The notes: a model not told the origin generated them from the letters alone. Positions 15,294 to 24,240 are shown, counted from the first letter of the stretch. The stretch: 38,780 nucleotides of DNA from JASJCL01 sp050291585 (GCA_050291585.1 JBNKKA010000017.1:1-38780); one strand, 5' to 3'. Translations and numbers: made by a program.

Positions 15294-16349
15294 ATGGGCA
15301 GTTGCAGTAGTGAACCCACCGGCTTTGGCTTTGATCCAGACATCGTTGAGGAGACGGCGCGCGCGGGCCGTCTCCTCACCATGGAGATCGAGTTCAGCCT
15401 GCGCTGCAACTTCAACTGCCCCTATTGCTACGTTCCCAGCAAAGAGCAACTAAGGGGTGAGATGTTGCCCCCAGAGCACAAGCGCGTCCTCCTGGAGGCC
15501 CGCGACCTGGGCGCCGTCCGCATCATCATCCTCGGCGGCGAGCCCTCCATCTACCCCCAACTCAAAGAGATGATCACCTTCATCCGCGAAGCCGGCATGG
15601 GGGTGGAGATGTTCACCAACGGCTCCGGCGTCACCGCCGAGCTGGCCCGCTTCCTCTTTGAAAACGAGGTTCGCGTGGTCCTCAAGATGAACAGCTTCGA
15701 TGCCAAACTCCAGGACACTCTCTCCGGTCGGGCAGGTGCCGGAGAGCTGATCCGGCGGGCATTGGAGACTCTCAAGGAAGTTGGCTATCCGCGCGAGGGC
15801 CGCTTCCTGGCCGTTTCCACCGTCATCTGTCGCCAGAACATAGGGGAGTTGCCACGCATGTGGACCTGGCTCAAGGATCAGGGCATCGCCCCTTATTTCG
15901 AGACCATCACCCCCCAGGCCAACGCCAAAGAGAATCCCTGGTTGGAGGTTTCTCCCAAGGAGGCCCGGGCTCTCTTCGAGGAGATCGCCGCCATCGACGA
16001 GGCGCGCTACGGCCAGACCTGGTCTATCCAGCCGCCCCTGCTGGGCAACCGTTGCCTGCGCCACAAGTTCTCCTGCCTGGTGGGCGCCCGTGGCGACGTG
16101 ATGCCCTGCGTGGGGGTCAACCTGAGTTTGGGTAATGTTCGCGAGCAACCTTTGGCCGACATTATCGCCAACAGCCAGGTCATCAAAGATCTAAAAAACC
16201 ACCGCGAGACCATCAAGGGTCCCTGCCGCACCTGCGAAAAGGCGGATACTTGCTACGGGTGCCGCGGGGCCGCCTACCAACTCACCGGCGATTATCTGGC
16301 CTCGGACCCCCTTTGCTGGTATCATCTGGAAGAGCAGGCCTCCAACTAG
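15294..16349 (+). CDS. Radical SAM protein with SPASM-like domain
   Basis: A 351-residue enzyme. The radical SAM cluster motif C-N-F-N-C-P-Y-C spans residues 38–45 (Cys 38, 42, 45), with G-G-E-P at ~80 for SAM binding. The C-terminal third has a seven-cysteine-like SPASM pattern: C-L-R-H-K-F-S-C, D-V-M-P-C, then C-R-T-C, C-Y-G-C-R-G-A-A-Y and a last D-P-L-C-W, which would hold extra [4Fe-4S] clusters. SPASM enzymes mature peptides or modify other substrates; no precursor peptide was found next to it. AAAGGA precedes ATG 15294. It runs against its neighbours, with its own promoter, inside the lipid locus. Confidence 0.88.
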   Translation: MGSCSSEPTGFGFDPDIVEETARAGRLLTMEIEFSLRCNFNCPYCYVPSKEQLRGEMLPPEHKRVLLEARDLGAVRIIILGGEPSIYPQLKEMITFIREAGMGVEMFTNGSGVTAELARFLFENEVRVVLKMNSFDAKLQDTLSGRAGAGELIRRALETLKEVGYPREGRFLAVSTVICRQNIGELPRMWTWLKDQGIAPYFETITPQANAKENPWLEVSPKEARALFEEIAAIDEARYGQTWSIQPPLLGNRCLRHKFSCLVGARGDVMPCVGVNLSLGNVREQPLADIIANSQVIKDLKNHRETIKGPCRTCEKADTCYGCRGAAYQLTGDYLASDPLCWYHLEEQASN

Positions 16350-16394
16350 GGCCCGGCTCCCCCTTAGAGGGCTCTATCCTAGCACCTTAGCCTT

Positions 16395-16422
16395 CGACAT
16401 CATCTGGACGAAGATGATGTCG
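16395..16422. repeat. Perfect inverted repeat across the deacetylase stop
   Basis: CGACATCATCT (16395–16405) and AGATGATGTCG (16412–16422) pair perfectly around six bases. It overlaps the last codons and stop of the leftward gene and lies 46 bases past the end of the rightward radical SAM gene. No T run follows on either strand; it may act as a two-way RNA-end structure. Confidence 0.5.
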
Positions 16423-17254
16423 CCCCGGTGTGAATCATCACTTCTCTTCCGATGACGCTCTCCAGGGGCTTCACCTTCAGCCCTTTGTTCTCCAATCCCA
16501 CCAGTAGCTTTTCCACTTCCGAAAGCCAGACCGCCAAGTTTTCCTTCCGCGGGGGAGCCGTGTCGTGGAGCAAAAGGATGTCTCCTGGCCGCGCCCGTTT
16601 GAGCAGCTTGGTGGCCAAGTTGTCCAGGCGTCGGTTGCCCATGTCGTAGCCCCGGCAGCTGAAGTTGACGGCGAAAAGACCCAGACGGCGCAGGACGGCG
16701 CCCAGCATTGGATTCGTAATTCCCACAGGGGGGCGAAAGGCCCGAGGGCGGATGCCGTGGCCGGCCAGGAGCTTCTGCATCGCCTCGATGTCGGCGGAAA
16801 GCCTTTTGGAGGACCGCAACATGAGCGTCAGGTCGTGGCTGTAGGAGTGGTTGCCCACCGTGTGACCGGCGGCCAGGATGGCATCCACTAGTTCAGGATG
16901 ACGAACCGCCCGGCGGCCCAAGAGGAAGAAGGTTGCCATGGTCCCATGCCGGTCCAGAAGGTCCAGCAATAAGGGCGTGGCTTGAGGGTCGGGACCGTCA
17001 TCGAAGGTCAGGGCCACTGCCTTGGAGCCACGCGTGGGCCGGCTGGCGCAGTTGCCTCGGCTGACAATGGGCAGATACCAGCTCCAGTGGGGAAAGAAGG
17101 GGGCCAGGAAACAGACAGCGGCATAGGCGCCCACGGGTAGCAGCGCCAAAGACGGTGCCGCCATCAGTAGAAGCACGACGCTAACGAGGGCGATCAGGGC
17201 CCAGCGTCGTGCTGGTGTCCAATTGCGCCAACTGCCCTTCTTCGCTGTCGCCAT
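16400..17254 (-). CDS. Polysaccharide deacetylase (NodB-like)
   Basis: A 284-residue carbohydrate esterase family 4-type enzyme, predicted to remove N- or O-acetyl groups in the periplasm or at the membrane. Two hydrophobic segments (about 18–40 and 41–56) anchor it. The NodB motifs are complete: T-F-D-D-G-P-D-P (general base Asp 85, metal Asp 86), H-S-Y-S-H (metal His 136 and 140), R-A-F-R-P-P-V-G and L-L-H-D. Its ATG shares one base with the stop of the exporter gene (TGATG), so the two are translationally coupled. In this locus it may act on a sugar or amino group attached to the exported lipid (inference). Confidence 0.88.
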   Translation of the reverse strand: MATAKKGSWRNWTPARRWALIALVSVVLLLMAAPSLALLPVGAYAAVCFLAPFFPHWSWYLPIVSRGNCASRPTRGSKAVALTFDDGPDPQATPLLLDLLDRHGTMATFFLLGRRAVRHPELVDAILAAGHTVGNHSYSHDLTLMLRSSKRLSADIEAMQKLLAGHGIRPRAFRPPVGITNPMLGAVLRRLGLFAVNFSCRGYDMGNRRLDNLATKLLKRARPGDILLLHDTAPPRKENLAVWLSEVEKLLVGLENKGLKVKPLESVIGREVMIHTGATSSSSR

Positions 17255-20200
17255 CAGGATGGCTCCTGGGATGGTGCCGGGGTTGGGCGCAGGTCGAACC
17301 AGGCCAACTCCCCCTTGGTGCCCGAGGGGGCACTTGCGTGAATCGTGAAACCGGTGCTGGCGAAAAGCGTTTCAAGATCATCGCGGGAGCGATAGTGAGC
17401 CCTAAAGCCCTGGCGGCGTAACTTCAAATCTTCCAGCCACCAGAGGAGGGGCCAGCGCTGGGAGGGCGGGATCACCGCCCGGATGAGCAGACGGCCATCG
17501 CTCGATAAGACCTTGGCCAGGCGTTTGAGGGTCAGGGCCACCTCGGCGTCACCGAGGTAGTGGGTCATGTCGAGCATGGTGGCCAGCTGGGCCGCCTGTG
17601 GCGCTTTGGGGATCTCCGGGGCCCCGCCTTGGGTGATTCGGCCGCTGCCGTTCAAGGTCAGGTTGGCCACCCGCACCCGGTCGACAAGGGGTTCGAGGCC
17701 ATAGATTTTAGCCTCTGGAAAACGCTCGGACAGCCAGTTGGCCGGCACCCCGTAGCCGGTACCGAAATCCAGAATGGTGGCGACGCCCGCGGTATCGGGA
17801 AGTAGGGGGCGGATTTCGGAAAACAGGGGGTCATACTTGAGCTTGAAGCGGGCGAAAAGGCGCGGGTAACCCTCCATGCTGCGGTAGCGCCAGCGCACCC
17901 GGGCGGCTGTATCGAGGCCGGTCGCAGGCGGCTTCCGCCGGGCCACATGGCGGTCCAGTAAGGGGGGCAGGATGAGAAAGGCCCCCAGGAGGCAGTAGCC
18001 GATCCCCAGAAGCGAGGTCAGACCCACGCTGCGCAGGAGGGCGTGCTCGGCGGTGCCCATCACCCCGAAACCGATGAGGGTGGAGGCCGAGGCCATGAGG
18101 ATGGCCGTGCGCACCAGGGTGAAGGCCGGCGCCTCTGCATCCTGGTAGCGCTGGTAGGAGCGGATGAAGAAGAGGGTGTAGTCGATGCCCATGCCGAAGA
18201 TCACGATAGCCAGCATCAACCCCGGCAGGTCCAGGTGGTGGCCCAGGAGGTTGAGGGTCCCCAGGGTGGCCACGAAGGCGAAGCTCAGGGGCAGGAGGGC
18301 GATGGCGGTGAGCTTGAGGTCGGCGAAGAAGAGCAGCAGCAGGCAGACCACAGTGACGCCGATCACCAGGAGCATCTGAGCGAAGGTGTGAAAAAGCAGA
18401 TCTCCAAGGTGGCGGGCGAAACCCTGTGGATCGAAGATGGTGGCTTCTATCTTCCACTTCCGCGGGGAGGTCGCGCCAGAGGTCTTCGGCGCGCTCAGAC
18501 CCACGAAGTGCCGCCAGGTGCCGGTCTGGGCATCCTGGGAGATCTGCAGGAGGCCCAGGAGGGGTTGGGGAATCTCCACAACAGCCTGAGACGATTTGCG
18601 GGGCGCTAGCTGATTGAGGAAGGGGGTAAAGGCATCCTTGGTAAAGCCCAAGTTGGCACCACTGCTTTCCAGTGCTTCTTTCACCTGAGCTCGGCGGGCA
18701 GGGATCCAGAAGGCAGCCCAGGCGTCCTGATTGGCCGCCAGGCGCTCATTTCCGGGAAAGACCATGGCGGCGGTGAAGCCACGATACCCATCCTCATTCT
18801 GCTCCATGGCCGCCAGGAGGGCGTCGCTGCTACTCTGGAGTCCGGCCAGGCTGGGGGCCTCCAGGAGCACGTAGAGCCGATCGAAGATATTGCCCCAGGT
18901 CGCCTGGAGGGTGGCTTCGGCCTTTAAGGTGGCGCGGCTGACGGTGTTCATGCGCCCCAGTTCGGTGTCGAAATGCGGCCTGGCCCAGAAGAGCAGCACT
19001 ACCCCCGTAACCAGAGCCACAACCAGCCCCGGTTTGCCGCAACGGGCGAAGCTGTCGGCCAGGCGGTGGAGGAGCAGGGGGCGTCGGGTGCGGGCCGCCG
19101 GCATTTGAGGAAAGATCTTCGGAAAGACCGCATGCACGAACAAAAAAGCGAAACCGATCCCCATGGCGGTGAAGTATCCCAACTGGGAGAAGATGGTGAA
19201 GCCGCTCATCCCCAGGGTGGCGAAGGCGCCCACGGTGGTGAGGGCCGCCAGGAGGCCCACGGACCAGACTTCGTGTGAGGCGGCTTTGCCCGCGGTCATT
19301 TGAGGACGGTCGAGGAACAGCAGGTAGCAGATGCCATGGTCCACGGTGATGGAGATGATGGCCCCACCGAAACCCAGCACCAATAGGGAGATGGTGTCAT
19401 TGAAGAGGGAGAAAGTAAAGAAGGCCGCCGCCGTGCCCCCCAGGGCGGGCAAGAGGGCCATGAGACCCACCCAGGGGCGTGGGAAGGCGAAGAGCAGCAG
19501 AATGGCGATGCCTAAGGTGGCCAGCAGGATGGCCCGGTGCACATCTGCCTTGACGATGGTCTCGTTATCAAGGGCCGCCCGGTGGGCGCCCACAACGGTG
19601 AGGGTGAGGCGATTGCCATCTCGTTCAAACCGAGGTTTCAGATTCCCTTCGATAGCCGCTAACTCAGCCGTAATCTCGCCTGCCAGGCGGGTGTCCGTGG
19701 CCGACCCCGATGGAATAACAGTGGTGAGGGTATGGCGACCGTCGGTGGAGATCAAGCGCCCCTGGACCATGCGAACGTTCTGGGTGGGGGCCAGGCTGCT
19801 CAGGCGGGCCAGGACAATGTCGCGCAGCCCCAGGGGGTCCTGGGCCAGAAGCTGATATTGGCCGATGGCGTCCATGCCGGCCAACTGCTGCAATTGTTGC
19901 CTGAGGCGCTTTTCGATGGCGTCTTGGGAGAGCTTGGGCAGGACCTCCTGTTGAAGATCCCGTTCGCTGAAAAGCAGAGGCAGGTGGGCGACCGTGTGGA
20001 GCACCAGTTCGGGTAGGGCGCTTTGCATCTCCTCAAAGCCCACCCCTGAAAACAGGGCGCTTTTCAACAGGGCGCTCTCCAGGGCCAGGCCGATCTCGAC
20101 GAGCCGCTGGGGATCGGATTGCTCCAGGCCCACGTCGATGGTGATGCGATCTTTGAGTGGGTGGTGTTTAAAGAGATGCACCGCGTCCTTGATAACAGGA

Positions 20201-20340
20201 TCTTCGGTGGGCAGGGAGCCCACAATGTCGGAATCAAAGGTCAGGCGCAGAAAGCCCCCCATCGCCAGGAGGGCGGTGGCCACGAGTGTCAGGATCAGGG
20301 TGGGCAGGTGGATGCCCTTACTGGTGAGATTGGGGTTCAA
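17254..20340 (-). CDS. MMPL/RND-type lipid exporter fused to a methyltransferase
   Basis: A 1028-residue fusion. Residues ~1–800 are an MMPL exporter: an N-terminal helix (12–30), a large periplasmic loop, a helix bundle (about 270–420, with G-G-A-I-I-S-I-T-V-D-H-G), a second loop and a second bundle (about 640–790, with F-G-M-G-I-D-Y-T-L-F and a T-L-I-G-F-G motif). Such pumps move lipids or polyenes across the inner membrane and are standard in aryl polyene clusters. Residues ~801–1028 are a class I SAM-dependent methyltransferase (I-L-D-F-G-T-G-Y-G at ~857–864, G-L-E-P-L at ~881–885, then L-D-M-T-H-Y-L). In related loci these are normally separate proteins. The frame is continuous with no stop at the junction. 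Confidence 0.88.
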   Translation of the reverse strand: MNPNLTSKGIHLPTLILTLVATALLAMGGFLRLTFDSDIVGSLPTEDPVIKDAVHLFKHHPLKDRITIDVGLEQSDPQRLVEIGLALESALLKSALFSGVGFEEMQSALPELVLHTVAHLPLLFSERDLQQEVLPKLSQDAIEKRLRQQLQQLAGMDAIGQYQLLAQDPLGLRDIVLARLSSLAPTQNVRMVQGRLISTDGRHTLTTVIPSGSATDTRLAGEITAELAAIEGNLKPRFERDGNRLTLTVVGAHRAALDNETIVKADVHRAILLATLGIAILLLFAFPRPWVGLMALLPALGGTAAAFFTFSLFNDTISLLVLGFGGAIISITVDHGICYLLFLDRPQMTAGKAASHEVWSVGLLAALTTVGAFATLGMSGFTIFSQLGYFTAMGIGFAFLFVHAVFPKIFPQMPAARTRRPLLLHRLADSFARCGKPGLVVALVTGVVLLFWARPHFDTELGRMNTVSRATLKAEATLQATWGNIFDRLYVLLEAPSLAGLQSSSDALLAAMEQNEDGYRGFTAAMVFPGNERLAANQDAWAAFWIPARRAQVKEALESSGANLGFTKDAFTPFLNQLAPRKSSQAVVEIPQPLLGLLQISQDAQTGTWRHFVGLSAPKTSGATSPRKWKIEATIFDPQGFARHLGDLLFHTFAQMLLVIGVTVVCLLLLFFADLKLTAIALLPLSFAFVATLGTLNLLGHHLDLPGLMLAIVIFGMGIDYTLFFIRSYQRYQDAEAPAFTLVRTAILMASASTLIGFGVMGTAEHALLRSVGLTSLLGIGYCLLGAFLILPPLLDRHVARRKPPATGLDTAARVRWRYRSMEGYPRLFARFKLKYDPLFSEIRPLLPDTAGVATILDFGTGYGVPANWLSERFPEAKIYGLEPLVDRVRVANLTLNGSGRITQGGAPEIPKAPQAAQLATMLDMTHYLGDAEVALTLKRLAKVLSSDGRLLIRAVIPPSQRWPLLWWLEDLKLRRQGFRAHYRSRDDLETLFASTGFTIHASAPSGTKGELAWFDLRPTPAPSQEPS

Positions 20341-20410
20341 ACGATGGACCTCTTATGCAATTTTGATGCATCCTGCCGTCCCATGTGCGTAAGATGGACG
20401 GCTGATGTTT

Positions 20411-21118
20411 CTACGTCAGCCACCACCAGGCCACTCCGATAATGGCCAAGAGGCTTACCATGTGGATGACCACCAGCAGTCGGCGGTGGCGGTGATACAC
20501 CTCGTTGATCTTCTGGATGCGCCGCAACCCTCCGCACCACAGGCGGAAACGTTCCAGGCGGGGATGCTTGGCATTGTCCGAGGGGGAGTCGCTCTGGAAG
20601 GCGATGGACGGGTAGAGGGCATAGGCGTGTTGAATCTCCGCTCTCAGCATCCCGTCGTAAGCCACGCCTTGCCAGGGGATAGCCACCAACCGGCGAGCCG
20701 TGGCGGCGGTGACCGCATAGGCATGGGTCAGGGCCCGGTAGCGGATGCGGCGCACGCCGGGGGTGTCGCCAGCGCTGCTGGCGTCCACCAGAGCGCCCAG
20801 GCAGAGCATCTCCCAACCTTCGATGGCCAGAGCCCCCGTCAAATTGACCGCCAGACGGTTATCCATGGGCTCGAGGAGCACATCATCCTCGAACACCAAG
20901 ATGGTCCCGGCCCCCACCGCCAGACCCGCCTCCAGGCAGGCCAGATGGGATTCGTAGATCCCTTGCTCGGTGTCTTCCGGGTGCTTGTGGACGAGGAGGA
21001 ATTCAACCCGGTCCCCCAGCCCGGCCTGCTCAAATTGCTTCAAGGCCGTGGCACGGCGGTCCTCACGTTCCGTCACCGAGATGCAATAGATTCTATCAAA
21101 TAGGTCCCAGCCGTTCAC
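20411..21118 (-). CDS. GT25-like glycosyltransferase with C-terminal membrane helix
   Basis: A 235-residue protein. The start F-D-R-I-Y-C-I-S-V, the R-R block, the late L-A-C-L-E-A-G acceptor region and F-E-D-D-V (the DxD-like metal/sugar-nucleotide motif) follow the LPS glycosyltransferase family 25 layout; A-Y-A-V-T is also typical. The last ~20 residues form a membrane helix (M-V-S-L-L-A-I-I-G-V-A-W-W-W). GTG 21118 is preferred because AGAAGGAA lies ahead; ATG 21145 is an alternative with no ribosome site. It likely adds a sugar to a lipid-linked product at the inner membrane (inference). It lies between the small membrane protein and the exporter. Confidence 0.7.
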   Translation of the reverse strand: MNGWDLFDRIYCISVTEREDRRATALKQFEQAGLGDRVEFLLVHKHPEDTEQGIYESHLACLEAGLAVGAGTILVFEDDVLLEPMDNRLAVNLTGALAIEGWEMLCLGALVDASSAGDTPGVRRIRYRALTHAYAVTAATARRLVAIPWQGVAYDGMLRAEIQHAYALYPSIAFQSDSPSDNAKHPRLERFRLWCGGLRRIQKINEVYHRHRRLLVVIHMVSLLAIIGVAWWWLT

Positions 21119-21155
21119 GTTCCTTCTACCTTCGTGGTGGCACACATTAAGACGA

Positions 21156-21179
21156 GATCTCAGATTGTCAGGAGATCTT
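21156..21179. promoter_or_regulatory. Inverted repeat in a divergent gap
   Basis: AGATCTC (21156–21162) and GAGATCT (21173–21179) with a ten-base spacer, so the half-sites are 17 bases apart. It lies between the GT25 gene and the small membrane protein, which run apart. Candidate operator; no regulator gene is in the locus. Confidence 0.35.
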
Positions 21180-21266
21180 CAGAAATCACTTGCCTGCCTA
21201 AGGGCAAAACCATTAGAAGTGGGGCCATGCTGACGACCCTCTTCTATCTCATGGAACGGTGCTGAC

Positions 21267-21659
21267 GTGGTTCGCCGCTGGATGCAAACCCTGGTCGGAC
21301 GCCTCTCCGCGCGGCCATATGTGCGGGCCGCCATCGAGGAAGAGGCCGACCTGAGCGCCTTCAAGGAGAGGCCCACCTTGCCCGTCATTGCCGGGGTGGC
21401 CCTCATTGTCTTCAGCTACTTGGTGGCCTGGCCCCTGATCTCCGTTCTGGCGGCCATCTCCCTCTATCTCAAGCAGCCCCTCATTGTGGCCATCGGAGGG
21501 CCGGTGGCCTATGGTCTCTCCCATCTGATCTTCATCCTGGGCATGGTCCTTTCGGGGGCCAAGTACACGGCCATCTTCCTGCGCTGGGCCACCCGCATGG
21601 CGGTGATCAAACTCCAGCGCCGTTATCCACCCCCGCCACAATCCAGCTCGGAGGCTTGA
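21267..21659 (+). CDS. Small membrane protein, unknown
   Basis: A 130-residue protein with a basic N-terminus, then two or three membrane helices (about 38–62, 66–88 and 86–108: V-A-L-I-V-F-S-Y-L-V-A-W-P-L and Y-G-L-S-H-L-I-F-I-L-G-M-V-L) and a basic, proline-rich C-terminus. I recognise no family. It starts with GTG 21267, runs against its neighbours, and its last ~53 bases overlap the end of the dehydratase gene on the other strand. Similar small membrane proteins of unknown role occur in lipid export loci. Confidence 0.6.
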   Translation: MVRRWMQTLVGRLSARPYVRAAIEEEADLSAFKERPTLPVIAGVALIVFSYLVAWPLISVLAAISLYLKQPLIVAIGGPVAYGLSHLIFILGMVLSGAKYTAIFLRWATRMAVIKLQRRYPPPPQSSSEA

Positions 21660-22461
21660 GGCGCCCACCGCTGACGTCCCTCATCCACACCGCTTCAAGG
21701 ATTTCGTGAATGACCCCATTGGCTTCGATGGTAATGTCGAAGACCAGCAGGGTCGGATCCTTTTCTCGCACGCTAACCAGCGCCTCATATCTGCCACCCG
21801 CTTCACAGGGCCGCAGAATTTTGCGCCGGCCCAACCCCACCGGGAAGGCCACAATGCCGGCATGGCGCTGACCCCACACGCAGGCGGCGTGAAAGGCCGC
21901 ATCGAGGACAAAGGGGCTTCCCAGACAGGGACATCCCTCGACCTGGGGCAAGGCGGGCGCACCGATCTCCGCGCGAATGCCGCGCACGTCAAAACCGGTT
22001 ATGGCGCGGATGTTGCGGTAGCTGGGGCCGAAAGGGACCAGCTCGGCATAAAGGCGCTCGGGCGACGGTGGTTTGATGGCTGCCGGGGAACACGTCGCCG
22101 CCACCCTGTCTGGCGCATTTGATGCCTCAGCAACGCTTCCAAATATCATCCGGGCATGGGTGAGGGTACGGGCGATCCCCCTTTTTCCGCGCCGCTTCGA
22201 TTTCAATTGGGCGACCACTGATTCATCTTTACCGGCTTCCCATTCACACCACAGCTCGATCTCGTCCGCCGTGTCAAGGGGGAGAAATTTATCGAAATGG
22301 GCTTCTTGGATCTGGCGGACATCGATGTGGGGTGAGCGTACAGCCACCACCGCAGCAAGCAGTTCCATGGTCTCCACCGCGGGGAGCACGGGGCGGCCGT
22401 TGAACTGATGATCTCTCAGATAGGCGGCGTCGGGGAGTAGGAGGGGGATAGGGTTCGGCAC
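21607..22461 (-). CDS. PKS-type dehydratase (double hot-dog)
   Basis: A ~284-residue stand-alone protein like the dehydratase domain of modular polyketide synthases. The first hot-dog has the exact H-x-x-x-G-x-x-x-x-P signature (D-H-Q-F-N-G-R-P-V-L-P, His about 18) and the second has the catalytic Asp in V-L-D-A-A-F-H-A-A, so the His/Asp pair is complete. It would remove water from a 3-hydroxyacyl-ACP. The start is uncertain: GTG 22461, 22485 or 22491 are in frame; 22461, nine bases after the thioesterase stop, is taken because conservation appears to begin there. Further upstream the frame only mirrors the thioesterase gene. Confidence 0.78.
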   Translation of the reverse strand: MPNPIPLLLPDAAYLRDHQFNGRPVLPAVETMELLAAVVAVRSPHIDVRQIQEAHFDKFLPLDTADEIELWCEWEAGKDESVVAQLKSKRRGKRGIARTLTHARMIFGSVAEASNAPDRVAATCSPAAIKPPSPERLYAELVPFGPSYRNIRAITGFDVRGIRAEIGAPALPQVEGCPCLGSPFVLDAAFHAACVWGQRHAGIVAFPVGLGRRKILRPCEAGGRYEALVSVREKDPTLLVFDITIEANGVIHEILEAVWMRDVSGGRLKPPSWIVAGVDNGAGV

Positions 22462-22469
22462 GATGGCGG

Positions 22470-22949
22470 TTACTCGGGGAAGCACTGCCACACGCGGGCG
22501 GTTTTGCGGTCCACCTCGACGGGGGTGCCCTTGCTGTTGACGGCACAGTGGCGCGTGAACCCCTGGCATACCAGGTCGCCGCTCTCCTCGTGGACGATGA
22601 CGTAGTCGAACTGCAGGCGCACCCGCTCCAATTGGGAGGGGCGTGTGTAGATCACCATGGCATCGTCGTAGTAGAGGGGGCGAAAATAGTCGACCTCCAC
22701 CTTGATGATGGGATAGACGTAGCCGCTCTCCTCGATCTCTTTGTAAGGATAGGCCACCTCGCGCATGAGGGAGGCGCGCCCGAATTCGAAATATCGCAGA
22801 TAGTTGGCGTGGTAAACCACTTGAGAGCGGTCGGTGTCGGCATAGAGGGTGCGGTGCTGGCACTGATGCCAGACCTGACCCGTGGTCGTGTTGCGCACGT
22901 AGCGCGCATCACCGTCTACCGCTTCAGTAAGAAAAGGTTTGGGCTTCAC
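22470..22949 (-). CDS. Acyl thioesterase (4HBT hot-dog)
   Basis: A 159-residue YbgC/FadM-like thioesterase that releases acyl chains from CoA or ACP. The motif Y-A-D-T-D-R-S-Q-V-V-Y-H-A-N-Y-L-R-Y-F-E carries the catalytic Asp and the helix that follows. The rest is a plain hot-dog fold (V-E-V-D-Y-F-R-P-L, then C-Q-G-F-T-R-H-C). It starts with GTG 22949 with GAGGTG ahead and lies 9 bases after the upstream ketosynthase gene, within the leftward operon. In aryl polyene clusters a thioesterase of this type is also present. Confidence 0.88.
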   Translation of the reverse strand: MKPKPFLTEAVDGDARYVRNTTTGQVWHQCQHRTLYADTDRSQVVYHANYLRYFEFGRASLMREVAYPYKEIEESGYVYPIIKVEVDYFRPLYYDDAMVIYTRPSQLERVRLQFDYVIVHEESGDLVCQGFTRHCAVNSKGTPVEVDRKTARVWQCFPE

Positions 22950-22958
22950 GCTTTCACC

Positions 22959-24224
22959 TCACACCCCTTTGAACACGACGCAGCAGTTGGTGCCGCCGAA
23001 GCCGAAGGCGTTGGACAGCAGCAGTTCACAGGGTTGCCGGCGGGCCATATTGGGGACCACGTCGATGGCCCCCAGGTCGGGATCCGGCAGGTAGTTGGCC
23101 GTTGGCAGGAGGGTCTGGTGGCGCAGGCCTTCGATGCCCAGGACCGCTTCGATGGCCGCCGCCGCCCCCAGGCTGTGGCCGAGCTGGGACTTGTTGGCCG
23201 AGATGGGGATGCGCGGCAGGGACTCCCCAAAGACCTGCCTCAGGCTGTCTATCTCGATCTTGTCACCCTTGTGGGTCGAGGTCCCGTGGGCGTTGATGCA
23301 GTCGATGTCAGCGGGACCGACGCCGGCATCGCCCAGGGCATCCTCGATGGCGCGCACGATGGTGGCCTGGTTGGGCAGGGTGAAGTGGTGGGCGTCAGAG
23401 GTCCAGCCGATGCCCAGCACTTCGGCTCGGGGGGTCAGGCCCAGATCGGCCAGTTTTTCCTCGGCGGCCAGGACCAGGACGCCACCGCCTTCTGACAGGA
23501 CAAATCCCCGCCGGTCGACGCTGAAGGGCCGCGAGGCCTGGCCGGGGTCCGCAAAGGCGCGATCCTGGGGACCCACCTTGATGGTGGCCCACATGTTGGC
23601 GAAGCCTTGGATGATTTCGGGGAGGATGCAGGTCTCCGCCCCGCCCACCAGGGCGAAGTCGCAGTCTCCACTCTGGATCATGCGGGCCCCGATGCCGATG
23701 GCGTGGTTACCCGAGGCGCAGGCGCCTTGGGGGGAGAAGATCGGCCCGCTGAAGTCCAACAGCATGCCGGCCTTGCCCGCCGGCAGGTTGGCGCACAGGT
23801 TGGGCAGCAGGTAGGGGCTCACTTTGGTGGGGCCATGTTCGGAGTAGTTGGTCGCTGCCACCCGGTAGGCGTCGGTACCGTTGAGGGCCGAACCCACAAG
23901 GCAGGCCGTGCGTGGGCCCGTCTCGGCCGTCATTGCAAGGCCGCTGTGGGCCAGGGCGTTCTTGCACATGGCCATGGTGAGGAAGACGAAACCGGCGTTC
24001 CAGTTGTGGGCGTCCTTGGGGTCGATGTAGTCGAAGGCCTGGGGCTGCCAGTCGGGGATCTCGCCCACCACGTTGCTGCGCGAGGTGACTTCACAGCGGG
24101 AGACTTTGGCGAAACCGGTCTCGCCCCGCACGGCCCGTTCCCAGGTGGTCGCCAGGTTGTTTCCCAGGGCCGTGGCGATCTCGTAACCGACCACAAAGAC
24201 CCTTCTGTTCTGGGGCGCTCTCAT
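22959..24224 (-). CDS. Beta-ketoacyl-ACP synthase (FabF-like) 1
   Basis: A 421-residue ketosynthase that condenses malonyl-ACP with a growing acyl chain. The Cys-His-His triad is complete: Q-G-A-C-A-S-G (Cys 169), N-A-H-G-T-S-T-H-K-G-D and N-K-S-Q-L-G-H-S-L-G-A. The C-terminus N-A-F-G-F-G-G-T-N is conserved. It follows the second ketosynthase after 16 bases and is clearly its divergent relative. The C-A-S-G-N-H context around the active Cys and the inserted loop A-T-N-Y-S-E-H set it apart from housekeeping FabF. Confidence 0.92.
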   Translation of the reverse strand: MRAPQNRRVFVVGYEIATALGNNLATTWERAVRGETGFAKVSRCEVTSRSNVVGEIPDWQPQAFDYIDPKDAHNWNAGFVFLTMAMCKNALAHSGLAMTAETGPRTACLVGSALNGTDAYRVAATNYSEHGPTKVSPYLLPNLCANLPAGKAGMLLDFSGPIFSPQGACASGNHAIGIGARMIQSGDCDFALVGGAETCILPEIIQGFANMWATIKVGPQDRAFADPGQASRPFSVDRRGFVLSEGGGVLVLAAEEKLADLGLTPRAEVLGIGWTSDAHHFTLPNQATIVRAIEDALGDAGVGPADIDCINAHGTSTHKGDKIEIDSLRQVFGESLPRIPISANKSQLGHSLGAAAAIEAVLGIEGLRHQTLLPTANYLPDPDLGAIDVVPNMARRQPCELLLSNAFGFGGTNCCVVFKGV

Positions 24225-24240
24225 TCAGTCCGAATCCATA

